Source: JAJDOD01 sp050299835
GTDB lineage: Bacteria; Pseudomonadota; Alphaproteobacteria; Rhodobacterales; Rhodobacteraceae
NCBI GenBank assembly: GCA_050299835.1
Contig: JBNKWP010000001.1
Span: forward strand, 285,440 to 349,439
Reading direction: 5' to 3'
DNA length: 64,000 bases
The notes beneath the pieces are model-generated. The model did not search any database. It was not told the DNA's origin and worked only from the letters and a program-made list of their open reading frames with translations. A program made the position numbers and the translations under genes. This document shows positions 17,158 to 25,039 of the stretch, in pieces; the first letter of the stretch is position 1, and each line of letters opens with the position of its first letter.

Positions 17158-18188
17158 TCGAGGGGCTCGCACTGGCCGCCTTCCGGGTGTTGGACCCGGA
17201 ACGGGCGCATGGGCTGGCGCTGAAGGCGTTGCCGTTTGCGCCGCTGCCGGGGCCGGTGACCTCGCCGCGTTTGGTGACGCGCGTCGCCGGGCTGGAGATG
17301 CCCAATCCGATCGGGCTGGCGGCGGGGTTCGACAAGAATGCCACCGCGCTTGCCTCGCTGATGCAGGCGGGGTTCGGGTTCCTGGAAGTGGGCGCGGCGA
17401 CGCCTTTGCCGCAACCGGGCAATCCGCGCCCGAGACTGTTCCGGCTGGTGCGCGACCGGGCGGCGATCAACCGCTTTGGCTTCAACAATGACGGCATAGA
17501 GGTCATCGCGGACCGACTGGCGAACCGGCCGGAGGGCATCCCGGTGGGGCTGAATATCGGGGCCAACAAGGACAGTGCCGACCGGGCCGCCGATTTCGCC
17601 CGCGTGATGAGCGTGGCGCGGACGCTGGTGGATTTCGCGACGGTGAACGTTTCGTCGCCCAATACCGAGAAACTGCGCGACTTGCAGGGGGCGGAGGCAT
17701 TGCGGGCGCTGCTGGCGGGTGTGATGGCGGAAAGCGGGAAGGTGCCGGTGTTCCTCAAGATCGCGCCGGATCTGTCGGATGCGGAGATCGCGGAGATCGC
17801 GGGCGTTGCGGTCGAAAGCGGCGTGGCCGGGATCGTTGCCACGAATACGACGCTTTCGCGCCAGGGGCTGGTCGGCCGGAGGCGTGGCGAGAAAGGCGGG
17901 CTGTCCGGGCGGCCCTTGTTCGTGCCCTCGACGCGGGTTCTGGCACGGCTGGCGCGGGAAACCGGCGGCGAGGTGCCGCTAATCGGCGTCGGCGGTGTAG
18001 CCTCGGCGGCGGATGCCTATGCCAAGATCAAGGCGGGGGCGAGCGCCGTGCAGCTTTATACGGCGATGGTCTATCAGGGCTTGTCGCTGGCGCATCGGAT
18101 CGCGCGGGGGCTGGACGAGATGCTGGCTCATGACGGGTTCGAAACGGTGGCCGATGCGGTTGGTACAGGGTTGGAGGATTGGCTGTGA
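17154..18188 (+). CDS. pyrD: Dihydroorotate dehydrogenase (quinone), class 2
   Basis: PyrD oxidises dihydroorotate to orotate and passes electrons to the quinone pool at the inner membrane. The 344-residue length and the N-terminal helical extension before the barrel are typical of class 2. Visible motifs are AAGFDKNA, NRFGFNN, VNVSSPNTEKLR with the catalytic Ser, and the FMN phosphate loop GVGGVASAADAYAKI near residue 280. The start is a TTG overlapping the DUF952 stop. It is the third pyrimidine-type gene in the window, about 14 kb from pyrB and in a separate operon. Confidence 0.93.
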   Translation: MIEGLALAAFRVLDPERAHGLALKALPFAPLPGPVTSPRLVTRVAGLEMPNPIGLAAGFDKNATALASLMQAGFGFLEVGAATPLPQPGNPRPRLFRLVRDRAAINRFGFNNDGIEVIADRLANRPEGIPVGLNIGANKDSADRAADFARVMSVARTLVDFATVNVSSPNTEKLRDLQGAEALRALLAGVMAESGKVPVFLKIAPDLSDAEIAEIAGVAVESGVAGIVATNTTLSRQGLVGRRRGEKGGLSGRPLFVPSTRVLARLARETGGEVPLIGVGGVASAADAYAKIKAGASAVQLYTAMVYQGLSLAHRIARGLDEMLAHDGFETVADAVGTGLEDWL

Positions 18189-18529
18189 GCGTGGTGATCT
18201 GGCACAATCCGCGATGTTCGAAATCGCGGGAGACGCTGGCCCTGATCGAGCATCAGGGGATCGAGCCGGAGGTGCGGCTTTATCTGGAGGACGTGCCGAG
18301 CAAGGAGGAACTGGCGGAGGCTTTGAAGCTTCTGGGGCTGTCTGCGTTCGAACTGCTGCGTCGCGGGGAGCAGGCGTTTCGGGAGGCGAATATCACGGAA
18401 GACAGTCCCGAGGATCAGGTGATCACGGCGATGGTCAGGTGGCCGAAGCTGATCGAAAGGCCTGTGGTTTTTGCCAATGGCAAGGCGCGGTTGGGGCGTC
18501 CACCGCGTGACGTGCTCGAAATTCTCTGA
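18185..18529 (+). CDS. arsC: ArsC-family arsenate reductase (glutaredoxin-dependent)
   Basis: The 114-residue protein, starting at GTG 18185 which overlaps the pyrD stop (GTGA), has the ArsC active-site pattern HNPRCSKSR with Cys11, and the C-terminal anion-binding segment LIERPVVFANGKARLGRPP. It would reduce arsenate to arsenite with glutathione and glutaredoxin. Related Spx/ArsC-like proteins share the fold, and no ars transporter or regulator is nearby, so the physiological role could differ. The frame extends two codons upstream to a TTG, but the GTG fits the overlap better. Confidence 0.85.
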   Translation: MSVVIWHNPRCSKSRETLALIEHQGIEPEVRLYLEDVPSKEELAEALKLLGLSAFELLRRGEQAFREANITEDSPEDQVITAMVRWPKLIERPVVFANGKARLGRPPRDVLEIL

Positions 18530-18847
18530 AAATTCGAATCAAATTTTTGCGCGGCGGTGTTCCCCCGTCCTCCCACCCCTTTTTTAGCGGGCGGTGAGTT
18601 AAGGGGGCGTTAAGACCCGATGGGGGCTCGTCGAGAATATCCAGCCTGTGTCGGCGGATGCGATTTGGCTTCGACCTGCCTGCGAGGTTGAACCTCAAGA
18701 CAAAAACGATGAGGAGCCGCTCCGGCCTATTGCGGCGGTTCGGCAAATACACGGAAGGGTGCACGCTCCGACGCGGAAAGCGCCTTGGATTTCGACGCGA
18801 CTTCCGGGGCGTCGATCTCCGCGCCGAAGATCGCCCCCGAACATGCG
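18530..18847. other. Gene-poor stretch between arsC and the MATE gene
   Basis: This 318-base stretch separates the convergent arsC and MATE genes. It contains the repeat element at 18565-18614 with its CtrA-like box. Open frames exist on both strands (for example plus 18658-18918), but their arginine- and proline-rich compositions look like read-through of GC-rich DNA, and none has a clear ribosome-binding site. I see no other gene here. Confidence 0.5.
18565..18614 (+). repeat. 50-base dispersed element with CtrA-like box, copy 1
   Basis: This 50-base block is 39/50 identical to 29934-29983. Shared parts are a 16-base pyrimidine-rich start, TTAGCGGGCGG at the same offset, and a downstream TTAA. 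In this copy the end reads TTAA (18599-18602), seven bases, TTAA (18610-18613), an exact match to the TTAA-N7-TTAA consensus known for the alphaproteobacterial cell-cycle regulator CtrA. It lies between convergent genes, so it does not look like an ordinary promoter for either. Confidence 0.6.
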
Positions 18848-20161
18848 TCATGTCCCGTGCGCCGCCCGTTCTAGCGCCGGGTATCGCAGCGCCAGCGTCA
18901 CCCCACGTGCCGTATTAAGAACCATCAACGCGGCCCAAAGCCCGTGATTGCCGAGCGGCAGCAGGACCAACAGTGCTACGGCGTAGATCACGGCAGACCA
19001 CGCCACCGAGATTCGCATGTCGCGGGTTCGGGTCGCGCCGATGAAAATGCCGTCATACATCCAGCTTGCGATCCCGATCACCGGGGCCAATGCGACCCAG
19101 GGCAGGTAGCGGCGGGCCTCCTCCTGCACTTCCGGGACCTTTGCCATCAGGTCGATGAGCGCGGGACCCGCCAGCCAGAAGACAAGGCCGAGCAGGACCG
19201 CGCCGCCGACGCCCCATTGGCTGGTCAGTACGGAGGCGCGTCTGATCCGTGAGGCTGAATGGGCGCCGAAGGCCTGGCCCACCAGTGACTCTGCCGAGAA
19301 GGCGAAGCCGTCCAGCGCATAGGCGGTGATGTGCAGGAACTGGAGCAACACCTGATTGGAGGCGAGCGTGACGTCTCCGTAGCGGGCCCCGAGAAACAGG
19401 AAGGTGGTGAAGGATACCTCCAAAATTACCGAACGGATCATGATGTCGCGGTTGACGGCCACCATGCGTTTGATGCGCGCGCGGTCGAAGACGCGGGGCC
19501 AGTCCTGCCACTGGTTGCCCGCAAATGCTGCGCGGCAGAGCCAGAGACCCAGCGCAACGCCCGTCCATTCGGCGATGAGCGTGGCCGAGGCGACGCCTTC
19601 GATGCCCCAGTCGAGATCGAGCACGAACCAGAGGTCGAGCGCGATGTTCAGCCCGTTCATCCAGACCTGCAACACCAGCACCGCGCGTGTGCGTTCCAGC
19701 GCGATCAGCCAGCCGGTCAATGCGAAAAGCGCGATGGCGGCGGGCGCGCCCCAGATGCGGATGGCGAGATAGGTTTTGGCGAGGCTTTCGACCTCTTCCG
19801 ATGCAGGCGCAATGGTGAAGACGGCGGCGAAGAGTGGCCATTGAAAGAGGATCAGGAAAAGTCCCGCGCCAAGCGCGAAGATCAGGGAACGGGTCAGGAG
19901 CGCCCCGGTTTCTGCCACGTCGCCCGCGCCGTGGGCCTGGGCGACCATGCCGGAGGTGCCCATCCGCAGGAAGCCGAAGAACCAGTAAAGGAGAGAGATG
20001 ATGACCGCGCCGATGCCGACGGCGCCGATAGGCGCGGCTTCGCCCAGCTGACCGACCACGCCGGTATCGACCGCGCCGAGGATCGGGATGGTGGCGTTCG
20101 ACAGGACGATGGGCAGCGCGATGGCGAGGACGCGACGGTGCGTCAGTTGCGCGTCAGCCAT
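18848..20161 (-). CDS. MATE family efflux transporter (DinF-like)
   Basis: The 437-residue inner-membrane protein has twelve predicted membrane segments arranged as two similar halves. The first helices carry PIVLSNATIPILGAVDTGVVG, the typical MATE opening with the Asp of the DinF branch. It would export organic cations or other drugs in exchange for Na+ or H+. It is the last gene of a three-gene minus-strand operon after two hotdog thioesterases, overlapping the second by 8 bases. The linkage to thioesterases is unexplained, and the substrate is not predictable. Confidence 0.9.
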   Translation of the reverse strand: MADAQLTHRRVLAIALPIVLSNATIPILGAVDTGVVGQLGEAAPIGAVGIGAVIISLLYWFFGFLRMGTSGMVAQAHGAGDVAETGALLTRSLIFALGAGLFLILFQWPLFAAVFTIAPASEEVESLAKTYLAIRIWGAPAAIALFALTGWLIALERTRAVLVLQVWMNGLNIALDLWFVLDLDWGIEGVASATLIAEWTGVALGLWLCRAAFAGNQWQDWPRVFDRARIKRMVAVNRDIMIRSVILEVSFTTFLFLGARYGDVTLASNQVLLQFLHITAYALDGFAFSAESLVGQAFGAHSASRIRRASVLTSQWGVGGAVLLGLVFWLAGPALIDLMAKVPEVQEEARRYLPWVALAPVIGIASWMYDGIFIGATRTRDMRISVAWSAVIYAVALLVLLPLGNHGLWAALMVLNTARGVTLALRYPALERAAHGT

Positions 20162-20660
20162 CTTTCACGGGCATCAGGAAATGGCCGGTCCCTTGCGCGA
20201 AAGGCCGCGCCCGGTTGTCCTGCCAGGCTTCCACATGGACCGAGGCGTAGCGACGACCGGAGCGGTTGACGCGGGCGCGGGCATAGCCGTCGCGCGGCAG
20301 TCCGGTGCGCAGATAATCGACGGTGAAGTCGATGGTCTTGGGCATCCGGGGCAGTTTCTCTGCGGTCAGGTTCTCGGTGCTGAGGCGACCGCTTTCGACC
20401 TTCTCCCAGAGTATCTGCCAGGCGAGTTCGATGAGCGCGGTGGTTTCCAGAAACGCCGCGGTTGCGCCGCCGTGGAGGGCCGGAAGGGTCGGGTTGCCGA
20501 TCAGCGCCTCGTGATAGCCGAGAACGGAGGTCAGTTCGTCGCCGTGTCGCTCGAAGCTGATATTCAGGAACCGGGCGTAGGGAATACCTTCGACCAGGGC
20601 GCGGAGCGCGGCGTCGCGGCGTTGCTTGACGACCTGCACGGGCTCGGGGCGCTGGATCAT
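20154..20660 (-). CDS. PaaI-type hotdog thioesterase, second of a pair
   Basis: The 168-residue protein has the hotdog-fold thioesterase pattern, including the HGGATAAFLETTALI segment with the catalytic region HGG near residue 66 and a following acidic residue. PaaI-type enzymes hydrolyse acyl- or aryl-acyl-CoA thioesters in the cytoplasm. Its start overlaps the stop of the paralogous upstream thioesterase by 4 bases, and its stop overlaps the MATE start by 8 bases. The pair could form a heteromer, as some hotdog proteins do. The acyl substrate is unknown. Confidence 0.85.
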   Translation of the reverse strand: MIQRPEPVQVVKQRRDAALRALVEGIPYARFLNISFERHGDELTSVLGYHEALIGNPTLPALHGGATAAFLETTALIELAWQILWEKVESGRLSTENLTAEKLPRMPKTIDFTVDYLRTGLPRDGYARARVNRSGRRYASVHVEAWQDNRARPFAQGTGHFLMPVKDG

Positions 20661-21094
20661 GGGCGGCTGCCCTGTACGGTGAAGGCGCCCGTGGCCGTGG
20701 CGACCGGATCGGATTCCTCCCCGTTATGGGCGGTCGCGCGCACGAAGGCGACGCTGCGCGTCATGTGATAACAGACGGCCTTTGCGACAACCGGTTTGCC
20801 AGGTGTTGAGGGGCGCATATAGTCGATACGCAAGTCCAGCGTCGCGGTCGTGGCCGGGCCAGTGGGATGCGCCATGACGGCCGTGCCGCCGCAGGTGTCC
20901 ATAAGCGCGGAGACCGCGCCGCCATGGATGACGCCGGTGGACGGGTCGCCGATCAGCTTCTCGCCATAGGGCATGGACATGATCACTTCCCCGTCGCCCA
21001 CGTGATCGACCGACATCTCCAGCGCCCGGCAATGCGGCAGGGCTTCGATGAACTGTCGCGCGATATCGCGGCGGGAGGCGGGATCTGAGCTCAT
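20657..21094 (-). CDS. PaaI-type hotdog thioesterase, first of a pair
   Basis: The 145-residue protein shows the PaaI pattern more clearly than its neighbour: IHGGAVSALMDTCGG near residues 55-69 with the HGG and the conserved Asp, then LRIDYMRP. It would hydrolyse short or aromatic acyl-CoA esters. It is the first gene of the thioesterase-thioesterase-MATE operon. It is divergent from the MerR gene at 21182, with an 87-base gap that must hold promoters for both directions. The specific substrate is unknown. Confidence 0.87.
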   Translation of the reverse strand: MSSDPASRRDIARQFIEALPHCRALEMSVDHVGDGEVIMSMPYGEKLIGDPSTGVIHGGAVSALMDTCGGTAVMAHPTGPATTATLDLRIDYMRPSTPGKPVVAKAVCYHMTRSVAFVRATAHNGEESDPVATATGAFTVQGSRP

Positions 21095-21181
21095 GACCTT
21101 TTCTTTCCCACCCGCAACGGAGGCGCAAGGTGATTGATCCCGTCTATCGGTCGCACTAGGCTTCCTTTAAGGGAGGTTCTC

Positions 21182-21556
21182 ATGCCCGAGGAACGTTTGA
21201 CATTTAAGGAAATGTGCGCACGTTTCGAAGTGACGCCGCGCACGCTCCGTTATTACGAATATATTGAACTTCTTTTTCCCGAGAAGGACGGTCGTTCCCG
21301 GTTCTATCACGGGAGCGATATTGCCCGGATGACGCTGATCCTGCGCGGTCGGCGTTGGGGGTTTTCCCTGGAGGAAATCCGGCAGTGGCTGGAAATCTAC
21401 GAAAAGGAAGGGACGGAATCGCAATATCGCGAATTCATCCGTCTGGCGGATCGCCAGCTTGAGGCCTTGGCCAAGGAGCGGCTGGAGCTTGAGAGCACCA
21501 TCGAGGATCTCTCGAAAATGCGCGATGGAGTCGCCAAGGAGCTTGGCACGGGCTGA
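21182..21556 (+). CDS. MerR family transcriptional regulator (first of two)
   Basis: The 124-residue protein has an N-terminal MerR winged helix-turn-helix (residues about 6-75; TPRTLRYYEYIELLFPE is the hallmark), followed by a coiled-coil dimerisation helix (about 85-120) and no effector domain. The start at 21182 is chosen for the GGGAGG ribosome site just before it; the frame itself is open from 21134. It resembles the MerR protein encoded next at 21704 and lies upstream of a beta-oxidation cluster, so fatty-acyl or branched-chain acyl-CoA metabolism is the likely target. Confidence 0.85.
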   Translation: MPEERLTFKEMCARFEVTPRTLRYYEYIELLFPEKDGRSRFYHGSDIARMTLILRGRRWGFSLEEIRQWLEIYEKEGTESQYREFIRLADRQLEALAKERLELESTIEDLSKMRDGVAKELGTG

Positions 21557-21652
21557 GATAGCTCGAATTCAATTTTTAACCACTTGGTAAAAATTGCGCG
21601 TGACGTTGCGTTGACATGCCGAATATTTCTCCCAAAGCGCTTTGACGCCGCG

Positions 21653-21678
21653 TTACGTTGACCTAAGCGTAAGTTACC
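21653..21678. promoter_or_regulatory. Inverted repeats upstream of the second MerR gene
   Basis: TTACG (21653-21657) and CGTAA (21668-21672) form an inverted repeat, and GTAA-G-TTAC (21670-21678) overlaps it. The dyads lie 26-51 bases before the ATG at 21704, where MerR-type regulators commonly bind between promoter boxes. Autoregulation, or regulation by the paralogue, is inferred. Confidence 0.4.
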
Positions 21679-21703
21679 ATTGCGCGGAATCGGGAGGCTT
21701 CTC

Positions 21704-22135
21704 ATGTACGCGGCGCTTGACCAGATGGAGCCTTTCTCAATGAACGAGAGCTATATGACGATCCGGGAGATGTGCGACGCGTTCGACGTGACGCCACGCA
21801 CCTTGCGGTTCTACGAATCCAAGGAATTGCTGTTCCCCGAGCGCCGGGGCACGAAACGCCTGTTCACCCGCCGCGACCGCGCCCGCCTGAAACTGATCCT
21901 GAAGGGCAAACGCTTCGGGTTCAGCCTGGAGGACATCCGGCAGTTGCTGGACCTGTACAATCCCCAAAAGAACAACATGCCCCAGATTGAACGCGCCTAT
22001 GAGCTGGGCATGGAACGTCTTGCCGATCTCGAAGCGCAGCGCAACGAAATTGAAGACATTATCACCGATCTCAAGGCCAACCTTGAATGGGGGGCCGAAA
22101 TGCTGGGCCACACCCGCAAGGCGGCCGCCGAATAA
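21704..22135 (+). CDS. MerR family transcriptional regulator (second of two)
   Basis: The 143-residue protein has a MerR winged helix-turn-helix (residues about 16-85; TPRTLRFYESKELLFPE) and a C-terminal coiled coil (about 100-135). The start at 21704 follows a clear GGGAGG site; the frame opens earlier at a TTG, which looks like part of the leader. It lies 18 bases before the acyl-CoA dehydrogenase gene and is probably co-transcribed with it, so it is the best candidate for local control of the beta-oxidation genes. It is a diverged paralogue of the upstream MerR gene. Confidence 0.87.
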   Translation: MYAALDQMEPFSMNESYMTIREMCDAFDVTPRTLRFYESKELLFPERRGTKRLFTRRDRARLKLILKGKRFGFSLEDIRQLLDLYNPQKNNMPQIERAYELGMERLADLEAQRNEIEDIITDLKANLEWGAEMLGHTRKAAAE

Positions 22136-22153
22136 GTCCTACGGGAGAGAGAC

Positions 22154-23932
22154 ATGCCGACCTATACCCCTCCGGTCAAAGACCAGCAGTTCCTTCTGCA
22201 CGACGTGCTGAAGATCAGCGAGAGCGACGTTCCGGGTTACGACGAACTCGACCGCGATTTCACCGCGGCGATCCTGGAAGAGGCCGGCAAGATCGCGGCC
22301 AACGTGCTGCAACCGCTGAACACGGTGGGGGATACCGAAGGCTGCACGCTGGAAAACGGCGTCGTGCGTACGCCGACCGGCTTCAAGGCGGCGTGGGACC
22401 AGATGGCGACAGGCGGCTGGATGGGGCTTGATGCGCCGGAGGAATTCGGCGGGCAGGGCATGCCGCATCTTCTGAACACCGCGACGGGCGAGCTGTTCTC
22501 GACCGCGAACATGGCGTTTCAGATGTATGTGGGCCTGTCGCATGGCGCGGCCTCGGCGCTTCTGGCGCATGGATCGGAGGATCAGAAGGCGCTCTATCTG
22601 CCGAAGATCTACTCGGGCGAGTGGTCGGGTACGATGAACCTGACGGAGCCGCAATGCGGCACCGATCTGGGGCTGATCCGCACCAGAGCGGAACCGCAAG
22701 ATGACGGAAGCTACAACATCACCGGCCAGAAGATCTGGATCTCGGGCGGTGAGAACGACCTGTCGGACAATATCGTCCACCTCGTCCTCGCCCGCATTCC
22801 CGACGGTCCGGAAGGGATCAAGGGCATCTCGCTCTTCGTGGTGCCGAAGTTCCTTCCGAAGGAAGACGGCTCGGCCGGGGAGCGCAACAGCCTCTCCTGC
22901 GGTGGGCTGGAAGAAAAGATGGGCATCCACGGCAACGCCACCTGCGTGATGAATTACGACGGCGCGAAGGGCTGGCTTGTGGGCGAGATGCACAAGGGCA
23001 TGCGCGCGATGTTCACCATGATGAACGAGGCGCGGCTGTCGGTGGCTTTGCAGGGCTATACGCAAGGCGAGGTCGCCTATCAGAACGCACTTGGCTTTGC
23101 CCGCGACCGGCTTCAGGGCCGGGACGTGACGGGCGTTCAGGCGCCCGACAAACCCGCCGACCCGATCATCGTCCACCCGGACGTGCGGCGCGGGCTGATG
23201 GACCAGAAATCGCTGGTCGAGGGCGGTCGCGCGCTGGTCTACTGGGGGGCGCAGATGATCGACCGCTCGCAGCGGATGGGCGATGAAGAAGCGGAGGCGA
23301 TGATCTCGCTTCTGATCCCGGTCATGAAGGGGTTCCTGACCGACAAGGGGTTCGACACCACGGTTCTGGCGCAGCAGACGCTGGGCGGGTCGGGCTTCAC
23401 CAAGGAATGGGGTCTGGAGCAATTCGTGCGCGATGCGCGGATCGCGATGATCTATGAGGGGACCAACGGCATCCAGTCGCTCGACCTCGTGGGCCGCAAG
23501 CTACCTGCGAATGGCGGCAAGACGATCATGGCGTTCTTCGAGATGGTGAAGACCTTCCTCAAGGAGAACGAGGGGAACGAGGCGCTGAAGACAGGTTTCC
23601 TCGACCCGCTCAAGGCGGCGTCGAAGGATTTGCAAGCGGCGGGGATGTACTTCATGCAGGAAGGCATGAAGAACCCGCTGAACGCGCTGGCCGGGTCGTA
23701 TGACTTCATGCACCTCTTCGGCCACACGGTCGTCGGCCTGATGTGGGCGAAGATGGCCAAGGCGGCGATGGATGCCTTGGAAGCGGGTGCGTCCGACCGT
23801 GAATTCTACGAAACCAAGATCGCCACTGGGCGCTACTACATGGCGCGGCAATTGCCGATGACGGCGACGCATCTGGCACGTATTCAATCCGGTGCCGAAC
23901 CTGTGATGGCGCTGGACGCGGCGAACTTCTAA
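22154..23932 (+). CDS. Long-type acyl-CoA dehydrogenase (DmdC-like)
   Basis: The 592-residue flavoprotein has the three-domain acyl-CoA dehydrogenase core plus the extra C-terminal domain of the long form. Visible parts are LTEPQCGTDLGLIRTRA (FAD/substrate loop, near residue 160), WISGGEND, and YEGTNGIQSLDLVGRKL with the catalytic-loop Glu region near 435-450. Long forms include DmdC, the 3-methylmercaptopropionyl-CoA dehydrogenase of DMSP demethylation, and related fatty acyl-CoA enzymes. The neighbouring thiolase and FadJ genes favour general beta-oxidation here. A second long dehydrogenase is at 43460. Confidence 0.9.
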   Translation: MPTYTPPVKDQQFLLHDVLKISESDVPGYDELDRDFTAAILEEAGKIAANVLQPLNTVGDTEGCTLENGVVRTPTGFKAAWDQMATGGWMGLDAPEEFGGQGMPHLLNTATGELFSTANMAFQMYVGLSHGAASALLAHGSEDQKALYLPKIYSGEWSGTMNLTEPQCGTDLGLIRTRAEPQDDGSYNITGQKIWISGGENDLSDNIVHLVLARIPDGPEGIKGISLFVVPKFLPKEDGSAGERNSLSCGGLEEKMGIHGNATCVMNYDGAKGWLVGEMHKGMRAMFTMMNEARLSVALQGYTQGEVAYQNALGFARDRLQGRDVTGVQAPDKPADPIIVHPDVRRGLMDQKSLVEGGRALVYWGAQMIDRSQRMGDEEAEAMISLLIPVMKGFLTDKGFDTTVLAQQTLGGSGFTKEWGLEQFVRDARIAMIYEGTNGIQSLDLVGRKLPANGGKTIMAFFEMVKTFLKENEGNEALKTGFLDPLKAASKDLQAAGMYFMQEGMKNPLNALAGSYDFMHLFGHTVVGLMWAKMAKAAMDALEAGASDREFYETKIATGRYYMARQLPMTATHLARIQSGAEPVMALDAANF

Positions 23933-23961
23933 GGTCCGGGAGAATCCAGCACGAGGACACC

Positions 23962-24174
23962 ATGCCCAAACGCCTTCGCCTGACCCGCCGCTTTCCCGTC
24001 GCCATGACGGAAGACGGGTACCGCCGTCTGAAATCCTTCGCGGCGGAGGCGGGGCTTGACGAGGGCGAGGCGCTGTCCTTCATTTTCGAGAACTTCTCCT
24101 CGGTGATGAACCACGAGAATCTTGAGACGCGGCTTAGGCTCTTCAATTCCGAACTGGACGCGCGGAAGCGGTGA
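23962..24174 (+). CDS. Small basic protein of unknown function
   Basis: This 70-residue protein begins with a strongly basic stretch (MPKRLRLTRRF) and continues as a mostly helical sequence (GYRRLKSFAAEAGLDEGEALSFIFENF), somewhat like a ribbon-helix-helix-type small DNA-binding protein, although I cannot confirm that. It lies 29 bases after the acyl-CoA dehydrogenase gene on the same strand and may be part of its transcript. It has no cysteine motif, signal peptide or membrane segment. The coding call rests on position and on a clean, non-shadow composition. Confidence 0.55.
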   Translation: MPKRLRLTRRFPVAMTEDGYRRLKSFAAEAGLDEGEALSFIFENFSSVMNHENLETRLRLFNSELDARKR

Positions 24175-24182
24175 GGCCAGAT

Positions 24183-24347
24183 GCGTATTTGGGACAAAGT
24201 GAAGATGCCTGTCCCGCAGAGGTTCAAACGTGACATGCGGAACAGGACTTCACCTTGTACGGCCATCGGCTCGCCAGCCTGTACCGCTCCAATTCGATGA
24301 CAGTTTGAGGTTAACGCGACCCTAACTTCATCTTGTCGAAAATACGC
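24183..24347. repeat. Nested inverted-repeat element before the GST gene
   Basis: Outer arms 24183-24204 and 24326-24347 are 22 bases each and complementary at 18 of 22 positions. Inside them, 24194-24218 and 24236-24258 form a second long stem of about 23 pairs with a short bulge and a 17-base loop, sharing its left arm with the outer repeat. Alternative foldings are therefore possible. It fills the gap between the 70-residue ORF and the glutathione S-transferase gene and has no T tract. It could be a MITE-like remnant or an RNA switch. Confidence 0.6.
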
Positions 24348-24389
24348 AAATCCGACGGCGCCAAAGAGTGCTGCGAAGGGAGGGCAAAG

Positions 24390-25028
24390 ATGACGCTGAA
24401 ACTTCACTGCTTCGGGGAAAGCGGGCACAGCTACAAGGTGGCTCTGGCGCTGGAGCTTGGACCGCTCGACTGGGAGCCGATCCATGTGGATTTCTTCAAC
24501 GGCGCGGCACGGAGTGCCGAGTATCGGGAAACCGTCAATGAGATGGGCGAGGCGCCGGTGCTGGTGGACGGCGATCTGAAGCTGAGCCAGTCGGGCGTGA
24601 TCCAGCAGTATCTGGCCGAGAAGACGGGGATGTTCGGGGGTGAGAGCCCGGAGGAGGCGCGCGAAATTCTGCGCTGGGTGCTTTGGGACAATCACAAGCT
24701 TTCGAGCAACACCGGCACGTTGCGGTTCCTGATGAACTTCCTGTCGCCGCAGCACCGCTCCGACGACGTGATCGCCTTTCTCACGGGCCGACAGAAGGCG
24801 GCGTTGCGGGTTCTTGAGGGCCATCTGACGCAGCGTGACTGGATGGTCGGACGTGGCGTCACGAATGCGGATCTGACCTGCTGTGGCTACCTTTTCTTTG
24901 ACGAACCGTTCGGGTTCTCGCGCTCCGACTGGCCGGCCATCGACGGCTGGCTGACACGGATCGCGGACTTGCCCGGATGGAAACACCCCTACGACCTGAT
25001 GCGCCCGGCGTATCTGGACAAGGCCTGA
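24390..25028 (+). CDS. Glutathione S-transferase family protein
   Basis: The 212-residue protein has an N-terminal thioredoxin-fold domain (LHCFGESGHSYKVALALE at residues about 3-20, where the usual catalytic Ser/Tyr position is near Ser10/Ser12), the EAPVLVDGDLKLSQSGVI glutathione-binding segment near 55-75, and an all-helical C-terminal domain. It would conjugate or transfer glutathione in the cytoplasm. The start at 24390 follows GGGAGGGCAAAG; the longer open frame to 24333 lacks a ribosome site. It precedes the thiolase gene by 11 bases and is probably co-transcribed with it. Confidence 0.87.
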   Translation: MTLKLHCFGESGHSYKVALALELGPLDWEPIHVDFFNGAARSAEYRETVNEMGEAPVLVDGDLKLSQSGVIQQYLAEKTGMFGGESPEEAREILRWVLWDNHKLSSNTGTLRFLMNFLSPQHRSDDVIAFLTGRQKAALRVLEGHLTQRDWMVGRGVTNADLTCCGYLFFDEPFGFSRSDWPAIDGWLTRIADLPGWKHPYDLMRPAYLDKA

Positions 25029-25039
25029 GGAGACCTTTC

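Noticed and set aside
18658..18918. Plus-strand frame of 86 codons behind arsC
   Set aside because: Arg/Pro-rich composition, overlap with the MATE gene end and no ribosome site; not supportable as a gene.
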